The translations under genes were made by a program, and so were the position numbers. From an uncultured Clostridia bacterium (lineage in GTDB: Bacteria; Bacillota; Clostridia; Oscillospirales; Ruminococcaceae): a DNA stretch of 30,216 bases. The DNA lies in contig CAMTHN010000002.1 of the NCBI GenBank assembly GCA_947072265.1, forward strand, positions 1 to 30,216. Reading direction: 5' to 3'. The stretch's first letter is position 1, and the number at the start of each line of letters is the position of its first letter. The notes beneath the pieces were generated by a model. The model saw nothing but the letters and a program-made list of their open reading frames with translations. It was not told the DNA's origin and searched no databases. This document shows, piece after piece, positions 1 through 6,452 of the stretch.

Positions 1-123
1 AATTACTTGTTATATATATATATTGTTTTCTAATTTTTATTTTTAAAAATTAAATTTAGTATATTATATATATATTATTCATTGATTATAAAATACATTT
101 TATTTATAAATATATATCTAAAT

Positions 124-160
124 AAATTAGTAGCTAGTTTTAAAACTTGCTACTAATTTT
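124..160 (+). terminator. Intrinsic terminator of an upstream gene
   Basis: The arm AAATTAGTAGC (124-134) pairs with GCTACTAATTT (149-159). The segment between them is itself almost fully self-complementary (AGTTTT/AAAACT), so the two arms form one long hairpin with a single T-T mismatch. A run of six T follows on the plus strand. No gene inside the window ends here, so it probably terminates a plus-strand gene ending before position 1. Confidence 0.75.
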
Positions 161-388
161 TTATATAAAAAATAATATAATAATTTACGAACTTTTATAT
201 TTTTAAATCTTAAATAAAGCATTATTATAAAAAGAATAAGTATCCATTTTATAATTTTTGATTTATTTTTAATATGATTGGACAAAATTTTATTGTGACA
301 TATATTATTAAAAAAATAAATAAACTTTATGATATAAAACTATAAATAGTATAATCCAAAATATAATCCATCAATCCTATGTCCATAT

Positions 389-448
389 AAATCCCATAGA
401 GATAAATCCCATAGAGATAAATCCCATAGAGATAAATCCCGTAGAATA
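389..448. repeat. 15-bp tandem repeat, three exact copies plus one diverged
   Basis: The unit AAATCCCATAGAGAT occurs at 389-403, 404-418 and 419-433. A fourth, diverged copy (AAATCCCGTAGAATA) lies at 434-448. The units abut without spacers, so this is a small minisatellite and not a CRISPR array. It lies about 85-145 bp before the fliA start, between a possible -10 and the gene, so it would be in the 5' untranslated region if that promoter is real. Confidence 0.95.
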
Positions 449-494
449 TAATTTTATAAATTAATATAAATTTTCTAAAACCTTAATAAAAGAT

Positions 495-533
495 ATGTTG
501 GTTAATTTTCTTGAAAAGGATAGTGAAGATTAA
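495..533 (+). other. Possible 12-codon leader ORF abutting fliA
   Basis: An ATG at 495 opens a short frame (MLVNFLEKDSED) whose TAA at 531-533 is directly followed by the fliA ATG at 534. The frame is open back to about 465. No good ribosome binding site precedes the ATG. The arrangement could permit translational coupling, or the frame may be the 3' remnant of a lost upstream gene. It may equally be chance in AT-rich DNA. Confidence 0.25.
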
Positions 534-1343
534 ATGTCTATTGAAAATAAAGAAATAAATTATAAAGATAAAAATTTGCAAGAGGATGTAGAAACAGAAG
601 AGTATTTATGGAAAACATATAAAGAAACAAATGATCCAGCTATAAGAAATAAAATAATACTAAAATACACCTATCTTGTTAAATGTATCTCCCTACAATT
701 AAGAGGAATTTACAAGCAATTTGCAGATGTGGATGATATAATAAACGAAGGAGTTATAACTCTAATAGATGCAATAAATAAGTATGACCTTGATAAGTCC
801 ACAAAGTTTTCGACATATGCAACGATTAGAATAAGAGGATCAATAATTGATTATGTTAGAAAACAAGACTGGGTTCCAAGAAGAGTTAAAAAGTTTTCTA
901 AAGATATAGATCAGGTGGAAACAAGACTTAGACTTGATTTAAATAGAGATCCAACAACTAAAGAAATCGCTACTGATTTAAATTTGACAGAGAAAGAATA
1001 TACCAAAAAATTGTCTGAAACCAATAGTGTGAATATTTTGTCTTTCGAGCAAATTTTGACAGATAAATTAAGTGATGGAATAGAGATTAAAAGTAATATT
1101 GCACAGAGTGATGATATGCCAGAGGCAAGAATGGATGATCAAGAGCTAAGAAATATTTTGGCAGAAAGCATTGATAAACTAACAGAGAGAGAGCGGATAA
1201 TAGTTTCATTATATTATTATGAAGAGTTAAAATTAAAAGAAATTTCAAAAGTTTTAGAAGTAAGTGAATCTAGAATTTGCCAAATTCATGCAAATATAGT
1301 TAAAAAATTGAGAAAAAGTTTGACTAACTATGTAACTATGTAA
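534..1343 (+). CDS. fliA: RNA polymerase sigma factor, FliA/SigD/WhiG type (sigma-28)
   Basis: This is an alternative sigma factor that directs RNA polymerase to flagellar, chemotaxis and autolysin-type promoters. The protein has 269 residues. Region 2 spans about 37-115 and carries the core-binding helix and the -10 recognition segment with KFSTYATIRIRGSIIDYVRKQDW (residues 91-113), a hallmark of the sigma-28 group. Region 3 follows, about 116-165. Region 4 (about 205-262) has the helix-turn-helix LKEISKVLEVSESRICQIH. Region 1.1 is absent, as expected for this family. ATG 534 is preceded by AAGGA at 516-520, a rather long 13-nt spacing. The gene stands alone with a strong terminator behind it; no flagellar genes are adjacent in the window, whereas sigD usually sits in a flagellar operon. 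Family assignment is firm; a flagellar role is inferred. Confidence 0.9.
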   Translation: MSIENKEINYKDKNLQEDVETEEYLWKTYKETNDPAIRNKIILKYTYLVKCISLQLRGIYKQFADVDDIINEGVITLIDAINKYDLDKSTKFSTYATIRIRGSIIDYVRKQDWVPRRVKKFSKDIDQVETRLRLDLNRDPTTKEIATDLNLTEKEYTKKLSETNSVNILSFEQILTDKLSDGIEIKSNIAQSDDMPEARMDDQELRNILAESIDKLTERERIIVSLYYYEELKLKEISKVLEVSESRICQIHANIVKKLRKSLTNYVTM

Positions 1344-1370
1344 CAATATTAAATACATCAAAAGTTTATC

Positions 1371-1427
1371 ATATATTTATATAAAAATCAATTTATTAAT
1401 GTAAAATATATTTATATAAAAATCAAT
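1371..1427. repeat. 22-bp direct repeat, two copies
   Basis: An identical 22-bp stretch beginning ATATATTTATATAAAAATCA lies at 1371-1392 and 1406-1427, with a start-to-start distance of 35 bp. It lies between the fliA stop codon and its terminator. It is AT-rich and may simply record a local duplication. Confidence 0.85.
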
Positions 1428-1466
1428 AAATTAAAAAGCATTGTTGTTTGCTTTTTAATTTTTTTT
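1428..1466 (+). terminator. Intrinsic terminator of fliA
   Basis: AAATTAAAAAGCA (1428-1440) pairs perfectly with TGCTTTTTAATTT (1449-1461) around an 8-nt loop, and a T tract runs to 1466. It separates fliA from the GNAT gene and, with A-rich 5' arms, may also function on the minus strand. Confidence 0.85.
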
Positions 1467-1544
1467 GGTTTATACTATTTTTATTAAAATAATAAAAATT
1501 TTATTTACTAATTATATAAAATAAATATCTTTGGAGTTGATAAA

Positions 1545-1985
1545 ATGTATAGGGTGGATTGGAAAAAGGGAAATAAAGATATAGGCGATTCATATTTAAT
1601 AAGAAGACAGGTTTTTTTAATTGAAAGAGGATTTCCCATGGGGGATGAAAGTGATGAAAGAGATATAAATGCGGAACATATAACAGTCTATCTTGAGGAT
1701 AAGGCTATAGGAACGGCAAGGGTTTTTATAGAAATAAATGAAGAAGAATATAGCTATATTATAGGTAGAGTGGCTGTTTTAGATAGATATAGAAAAAAAG
1801 GAATAGGAAAGTTTATTATAAGTGAAATTTTAAAGTATTTAGAGGATAAGAAAGATATAAAAAAAGTTAAATTACATGCGGTATGTGCTGTAAAAAATTT
1901 TTATAAAAAACATGGATTTAAATCTATTGGTGAAAAATATATAGATGATGGATTAGAGCATATAGTTATGGAAAAAAACATTTAA
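1545..1985 (+). CDS. GNAT-family N-acetyltransferase (YjcF/ElaA-like)
   Basis: The 146-residue protein has the acetyl-CoA binding motif A, RVAVLDRYRKKGIG (about 75-88), with the R-x-x-G-x-G pyrophosphate loop at 83-88. A C-terminal segment NFYKKHGFKSIGE (about 118-130) is typical of GNAT proteins. The N-terminal stretch with QVFLIERGFPMGDESDERD (22-40) resembles the YjcF/ElaA subgroup, where a conserved V-F-x-x-E...D-E-x-D segment precedes the fold. It should transfer an acetyl group to an amine, but the substrate cannot be read from sequence. The start is supported by a GGAG shortly upstream. Only 17 bp separate it from ilvE, so the two are probably co-transcribed. Confidence 0.85.
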   Translation: MYRVDWKKGNKDIGDSYLIRRQVFLIERGFPMGDESDERDINAEHITVYLEDKAIGTARVFIEINEEEYSYIIGRVAVLDRYRKKGIGKFIISEILKYLEDKKDIKKVKLHAVCAVKNFYKKHGFKSIGEKYIDDGLEHIVMEKNI

Positions 1986-2002
1986 TAAAAAGGGGTATTT
2001 AT

Positions 2003-3070
2003 ATGGTTAAAGTTACAAGAACTAGTAGTATAAAAAAAGTTCCGGAATATATAGAAGACCTAGGGTTTGGAAAAATTTTTACAGACCATATGTTTGTAAT
2101 GGATTATAGCAAGGAAGAAGGATGGCACAATCCGGAGATTGTTCCATATGCTCCCATATCTTTGGATCCTTCAAGTGTTTGTTTTCATTATGGTCAAAAT
2201 ATTTTTGAAGGTATGAAGGCATATAGACATGAAGATGATAAGATATATTTATTTAGACCAACCGATCATATAACAAGATTTAACGCGTCTTGTGTACGTA
2301 TGTGTATTCCAGTTGTAAATGAAGAGAACATGCTAAAATATATAGAAAACCTTATAGTTGTAGACAATAAATGGGTTCCATCATTTGAAGGAAGTTCATT
2401 ATATATTCGTCCTTTTATTATAGCGACAACGCCAACATTAGGGGTTAAACCGGCTGTAAATTATAAGATGATTATTATTATGTCCCCAGTAGGATCTTAT
2501 TATGAAGATGGAATTAAACCCATAAATATTCATGTAGAAACAGAGCTAGTTAGAGCAACACAAGGCGGAGTAGGAAATGTAAAAACTGCGGGAAATTATG
2601 CAGCATCTCTTCTTGCGCAACAAAGAGCAGGTAGAAAAGGGTTTGACCAAGTTTTATGGCTAGATTCTTTTTATCATAAGTATATAGAAGAAGTTGGAGT
2701 TATGAATATATTCTTTTCTTTTAATAAAAAAATAGTTACACCAAAGTTAAACGGAACAATTCTACCAGGGGTTACAAGGCAGACGGTTATAGATTTGTGT
2801 AATTCATGGGAGGTTGATATAGAAGAAAGAAGAATATCAATAGAAGAGGTTACAAGAGCTTGTTATCAAAATAAATTAGAAGAAATATTTGGAACAGGAA
2901 CAGCCGCGATTATTAGCCCTATAGGACATTTTTCATACGATAATAAAAAATATAAAGTTAATACGGGAGAGATAGGGGAAGTTTCACAAGCGTTGTTTGA
3001 TGTTATAAATCAAATACAGTATGGCGAAATGGAAGATCAGTTTAATTGGTTACATCGAGTTAAAATTTAG
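2003..3070 (+). CDS. ilvE: Branched-chain amino acid aminotransferase
   Basis: This pyridoxal-phosphate enzyme interconverts Leu, Ile and Val with their 2-oxo acids, serving as the last step of biosynthesis or the first step of catabolism. At 355 residues it has the length of the larger bacterial/eukaryotic BCAT type (YwaA/YbgE-like) rather than the roughly 300-residue E. coli type. The cofactor lysine lies in GNVKTAGNYAASL as K194. LDSFYHKYIEEVGVMNIFF (about 220-238) and FGTGTAAIISPIG (about 296-308) are family signatures. The start ATG follows an AAGGGG site. Downstream, a 79-bp gap precedes the pseudouridine synthase. In a fermentative anaerobe the enzyme could also act in Stickland-type branched-chain oxidation or reduction; that is inference. 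Confidence 0.95.
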   Translation: MVKVTRTSSIKKVPEYIEDLGFGKIFTDHMFVMDYSKEEGWHNPEIVPYAPISLDPSSVCFHYGQNIFEGMKAYRHEDDKIYLFRPTDHITRFNASCVRMCIPVVNEENMLKYIENLIVVDNKWVPSFEGSSLYIRPFIIATTPTLGVKPAVNYKMIIIMSPVGSYYEDGIKPINIHVETELVRATQGGVGNVKTAGNYAASLLAQQRAGRKGFDQVLWLDSFYHKYIEEVGVMNIFFSFNKKIVTPKLNGTILPGVTRQTVIDLCNSWEVDIEERRISIEEVTRACYQNKLEEIFGTGTAAIISPIGHFSYDNKKYKVNTGEIGEVSQALFDVINQIQYGEMEDQFNWLHRVKI

Positions 3071-3149
3071 TTTTATTAGATTTATATAAAAAAGAAAACT
3101 ATAGATTAGCGTAAGCTTTTTTATGGTTTTATTTTTTGGAGGGGTTATT

Positions 3150-4037
3150 GTGAGAAAACTTTTATATACTATAGATAAAGATGATAATGGTAGAAAACTG
3201 AAAGAGTATTTAAAAAATAGACATGGATATTCTAGAGAGATTATAAAAAAATTAAAGACAGATATAGAGGGTGTAAAAAAAAATGGAAATCCAGCAATTT
3301 TTATAGATATCTTGTATGAAGGTGATATAGTTGAAATTTTATTTAAGGATAAAGGAAGGTTGGATTCAGATCATAACACTTTTGTCGAAATTTTATATGA
3401 TGATCAAGATATAATAATTTATGATAAGCCAGATAATATGCCTATACATCCATCAAGAAGTCATCAGGGAGATACATTGGGAAACATATATGGTGCATAT
3501 TGTGAAGATAAAAAGACAGAAGGGGTTTTTAGACCAATTTTTAGATTGGATGCAGATACAACGGGGATATGTGTTATAGGAAAACATCAGTTATCGGCAT
3601 CTATTTTAAATAGAAATATTTTTAAAAAGTATAAAGGGATAGTATCTGGAAAACTTATAGAAAAAGAAGGTAGAATAGAAAAAAAAATAGCTAGAGAACG
3701 AGTTGATTCTATAAAAAGGATAGTGGATAATTATGGAGATACAGCAATAACCAGCTATAGAGTTATAGAAGAATTTGGAGGATATAGTCTTTTGGATATA
3801 TGGCTGGAAACAGGAAGAACACATCAGATACGGGTTCATTTTTCGGAGATGGGATATCCTCTTTTAGGTGATAAAATGTATGGAGGAGATATGAAATATA
3901 TAGGTAGGCATAGTCTTCATTGCTATAGTGTAGATTTTATACATCCTATATATAAAAGAAAGATAGAGATTACATCTAATCTTCCAAAGGATATGGAAGA
4001 GGCTATAATAAAAATAAAGAATGAAAATTATGTATAA
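3150..4037 (+). CDS. RluA-family RNA pseudouridine synthase
   Basis: The protein isomerises specific uridines of rRNA or tRNA to pseudouridine. I choose the GTG at 3150 because a strong GGAGGGG site lies at 3138-3144. The upstream in-frame ATG at 3123 would place that site inside the coding sequence and add nine atypical residues. The resulting 295-residue protein has an N-terminal S4-like RNA-binding part (about 1-70), then the catalytic domain. The signature is FRLDADTTG, with the catalytic aspartate at about residue 134; the usual first residue is His, here Phe. LLDIWLETGRTHQIRVHFSEMGYPLLGD (about 217-244) is the conserved C-terminal motif. The target position in RNA cannot be told. The stop codon lies inside a long AT hairpin. 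Confidence 0.9.
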   Translation: MRKLLYTIDKDDNGRKLKEYLKNRHGYSREIIKKLKTDIEGVKKNGNPAIFIDILYEGDIVEILFKDKGRLDSDHNTFVEILYDDQDIIIYDKPDNMPIHPSRSHQGDTLGNIYGAYCEDKKTEGVFRPIFRLDADTTGICVIGKHQLSASILNRNIFKKYKGIVSGKLIEKEGRIEKKIARERVDSIKRIVDNYGDTAITSYRVIEEFGGYSLLDIWLETGRTHQIRVHFSEMGYPLLGDKMYGGDMKYIGRHSLHCYSVDFIHPIYKRKIEITSNLPKDMEEAIIKIKNENYV

Positions 4038-4069
4038 TAATACAATTATATTGTATTATTATACATAAT
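4027..4069 (+). terminator. Perfect AT-rich hairpin overlapping the pseudouridine synthase stop codon
   Basis: Bases 4027-4045 pair perfectly with 4051-4069 (19 bp) around the 5-nt loop TTATA. The TAA stop (4035-4037) is inside the left arm. No clean T tract follows, so it may be a weak terminator or an mRNA 3' end stabiliser. Confidence 0.6.
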
Positions 4070-4129
4070 ATGATATTATTTATAAAGATATAAAAATATA
4101 ATATAGTTGGAAAGGGTTGGCAAAGATAG

Positions 4130-4972
4130 ATGAAAAAGATAATAAAATTGATTCTTTTAGTGGTTGTTTCTAGTCTTTTAATTACAAGTTGTGGAGGAAA
4201 AACTGGAAATGGTTTAGCGGATATAAAAGAGAGAGGAAATATAGTTATGTATACCGAAGCTGGATTTCCGCCATTTGCATATCGTGGAAATGCAGGAAGT
4301 CTAGATGGTATAGATATGGATATATCGCTAGAGATAGCAAAGGAAATAGGAGTTGCACTTAATACACAAGACGTTAAATTTACAACTTTGATACCTAGTT
4401 TAACAGGAGGAAAAGCAGACTTTGTCGCAGCGGGGATGACAAATACAGAAGAAAGAAGTAAGAAGGTTGATTTTAGTAATAATTATCTAGTTGCATATCA
4501 ATCTGTGTTAAGTTTAGAGGGAAAAGGATATCAAAAGATGTCTGAATTAGTTGATAAAAAAATAGGTGTTCAAACTGGGTCTACAAGTGATATTATAGTT
4601 TCGTCAGAGGCAAAAAAAGTTAAACTAGAAGATGGAACAAGTGTAGATGGAATTTTTGAAAATACAGGGACAGAGATAAAAAGATATGAAACAGTATTAG
4701 AAGCAGTTCAAGATTTAAAAAATGGAAGAATAGATGCAATTGTAGTTGGATCTATAGTTGGAGATAATTTAATCTCTAATAATTTAGATATAAATGATGA
4801 AAAACTTTTGGATAGAGATGGTAAAGAATATAGCGAAAGCAATGCTATAGCTGTAAAAAAGGGAAATACAGAGCTTTTAGATATTATAAATAAAGTTTTA
4901 GCAAGATTAGAAGAAACTGGAAAATTAGATGAAATTTATAAAACACATGCAGAAAGCATAATAAAAAATTAG
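4130..4972 (+). CDS. Polar amino acid ABC transporter, substrate-binding lipoprotein
   Basis: This is the extracellular receptor of an amino acid importer. The N-terminus is a lipoprotein signal peptide with lipobox ITSC, so the mature protein is anchored through C21. The rest matches the family 3 solute-binding fold (SBP_bac_3): NIVMYTEAGFPPFAY (about 38-52) starts lobe 1, DGIDMDISLEIAKEIG follows, and FVAAGMTNTEERSKKVDFSNNY (about 99-120) contains the conserved Arg that usually holds the ligand carboxylate. The length of 280 residues is normal. The permease starts 10 bp downstream and the ATPase overlaps that, so this is a complete three-gene importer. A TATAAT at 4097-4102 may be its -10, without a good -35. 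The ligand is not predictable beyond a polar amino acid such as Gln, Cys or His. Confidence 0.9.
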   Translation: MKKIIKLILLVVVSSLLITSCGGKTGNGLADIKERGNIVMYTEAGFPPFAYRGNAGSLDGIDMDISLEIAKEIGVALNTQDVKFTTLIPSLTGGKADFVAAGMTNTEERSKKVDFSNNYLVAYQSVLSLEGKGYQKMSELVDKKIGVQTGSTSDIIVSSEAKKVKLEDGTSVDGIFENTGTEIKRYETVLEAVQDLKNGRIDAIVVGSIVGDNLISNNLDINDEKLLDRDGKEYSESNAIAVKKGNTELLDIINKVLARLEETGKLDEIYKTHAESIIKN

Positions 4973-4982
4973 AAGGACATAT

Positions 4983-5681
4983 ATGGAATTTATAGAATAT
5001 ATAAAGACAGGATTTCACTCGACTTTTATCGTTGATGATAGATATAAATTATTTTTAGAAGGTTTGGGAAACACGGTATATATAGCGATTTTTGCAACTA
5101 TTATAGGGGTTATAATTGGATCTATATCGGCTATTGTTGGATTTTATGTAAAAACAACAGGAAAACTAAAGCCTATAGGATGGATTATAAATATATATGT
5201 AATAGTTATAAGAGGAACCCCTCTTTTGATACAACTTTTGATTACATATTTTATAATATTTTCATCGTCGGACAATGCAATAATGATAGCTATAATAGCA
5301 TTTGGTCTAAATTCGGGTGCATATGTTTGTGAAGTTATAAGGGCAGGAATTTTGTCGGTGGATAAAGGTCAGGGAGAAGCAGGAGCTTCATTAGGGCTAA
5401 ATCTATATCAAATTATGAGGTTTATCCAGCTACCACAGGCGATAAAAAATATTCTTCCTGCATTGGGAAACGAGTTTATAAATATAGTTAAAGAAACATC
5501 TGTGGCTGGATATATAGCTATAGTTGATCTGACTAAAGCAGGAGATATAGTTCGATCTCAAACATTTGATCCATATTTTTCTCTTTTATCTGTAGCGGGG
5601 ATATACCTAATAATTGTGTCTGGACTATCTTTTGCATTGAAAAAATGGGAAAAGAGGTTGAGTGTAAGTGATAGAAGTTAA
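4983..5681 (+). CDS. Polar amino acid ABC transporter, permease
   Basis: This 232-residue inner-membrane protein has about five hydrophobic segments (roughly residues 27-55, 65-90, 92-115, 150-180 and 198-220) and the HisM/GlnP-type BPD_transp_1 fold. The cytoplasmic coupling loop (EAA motif) is seen as EAGASLGLNLYQIMRFIQLP (about 132-151), which contacts the ATPase. Only one permease gene is present, so it presumably acts as a homodimer. The gene lies 10 bp after the binding protein and overlaps the start of the ATPase gene by 14 bp, which implies translational coupling. Confidence 0.92.
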   Translation: MEFIEYIKTGFHSTFIVDDRYKLFLEGLGNTVYIAIFATIIGVIIGSISAIVGFYVKTTGKLKPIGWIINIYVIVIRGTPLLIQLLITYFIIFSSSDNAIMIAIIAFGLNSGAYVCEVIRAGILSVDKGQGEAGASLGLNLYQIMRFIQLPQAIKNILPALGNEFINIVKETSVAGYIAIVDLTKAGDIVRSQTFDPYFSLLSVAGIYLIIVSGLSFALKKWEKRLSVSDRS

Positions 5682-6390
5682 AGGGTTAAATAAATATTTT
5701 GGAAAAAATCATATACTAAAAGATATAACCGAAAGTATAGACAAAGATGAAAAGGTAGTTATCATTGGACCTTCTGGGTCGGGAAAAAGCACCTTTTTGA
5801 GATGTTTAAATCTTTTAGAAAAGCCCACATCAGGAGATATAAAGTTTTTTGGAGAGTCTATTGTAGAAAAAAAGATAAATATAAATATAGTTAGGCAGAA
5901 GTTGGGGATGGTTTTTCAACAGTTTAATCTTTTTAATAATATGACGGTTATGGATAATATAACATTGGCTCCAATACAATTAAAGTTAAAAACAAAACAA
6001 CAAGCAGAAAAAAAAGGGATAGAACTTTTGAAAAGAATAGGATTGGATATGTATAAAGATAAATATCCATCAACTCTCTCTGGGGGACAAAAGCAGAGGA
6101 TTGCTATTATAAGATCTTTAGCGATGAATCCAGATATGATATTGTTTGATGAACCAACATCTGCTTTAGATCCCGAGATGGTTTTAGAGGTTTTAGAATT
6201 GATGAAAGAGGTTTCTAACCAGGGTATTGGCATGGTGGTTGTGACCCATGAGATGGATTTTGCTAGAGATGTTGCTACAAGAATTTTATTTATGGATAAT
6301 GGCAGGATTTTAGAGCAGAATTCTCCAAAAGACTTTTTTGAAAATCCACAAAATGAAAGACTAAAAACTTTTTTAAATAGGGTTATATAA
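5668..6390 (+). CDS. Polar amino acid ABC transporter, ATP-binding protein
   Basis: This GlnQ-type ATPase powers the importer encoded by the two preceding genes. Walker A GPSGSGKS is at residues 34-41, the Q-loop glutamine at about 84, the ABC signature LSGGQ at 137-141, Walker B MILFDEP at about 157-163, and the switch His in VVTHEMDFARD. The length of 240 residues is typical. Translation starts at GTG 5668, 14 bp inside the permease gene, with AGAGG about 10 bp upstream. The last four codons and the stop lie within the long palindrome shared with the convergent pckG gene. Confidence 0.95.
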   Translation: MIEVKGLNKYFGKNHILKDITESIDKDEKVVIIGPSGSGKSTFLRCLNLLEKPTSGDIKFFGESIVEKKININIVRQKLGMVFQQFNLFNNMTVMDNITLAPIQLKLKTKQQAEKKGIELLKRIGLDMYKDKYPSTLSGGQKQRIAIIRSLAMNPDMILFDEPTSALDPEMVLEVLELMKEVSNQGIGMVVVTHEMDFARDVATRILFMDNGRILEQNSPKDFFENPQNERLKTFLNRVI

Positions 6391-6452
6391 AATATAATAG
6401 CAGTGGTTTTAATATTAAACCACTGCTATTATATTTTATATAACCCTATTTA
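6374..6452. terminator. Bidirectional terminator: perfect palindrome with 36-bp arms
   Basis: Bases 6374-6409 pair with 6417-6452 without a mismatch around a 7-nt loop (TAATATT). I checked every pair. The core AATAGCAGTGGTTT / AAACCACTGCTATT is the GC-containing part and is flanked by A/T tracts giving U-rich tails in both directions. The arms run into both coding regions and include the stop codon of the ABC ATPase (6388-6390) and that of pckG (6446-6448). Confidence 0.9.

Larger units (their letters stand above)
1..533. other. Long AT-rich intergenic region upstream of fliA
   Basis: No gene of convincing composition is visible on either strand here. The stretch holds, in order, low-complexity TA runs (about 11-80), a strong intrinsic terminator (124-160) that must serve a gene lying before the window, a possible weak promoter (TATAAT at 350-355, with only a poor -35 such as TTATGA at 327-332), a 15-bp tandem repeat (389-448) and a 12-codon open frame (495-533) that abuts the fliA start codon. 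The spacing and composition suggest genuine non-coding DNA rather than a missed gene. Confidence 0.6.

Noticed and set aside
389..448. Possible CRISPR array upstream of fliA
   Set aside because: The units are 15 bp, directly abutting and without spacers; no cas gene is in the window.
3088..3120. Terminator between ilvE and the pseudouridine synthase
   Set aside because: Only a 3-bp AGC/GCT stem before a T run is visible; too weak to call.
3123..3149. Pseudouridine synthase start at ATG 3123
   Set aside because: The strong GGAGGGG at 3138-3144 would be inside the coding region; GTG 3150 has the right distance.
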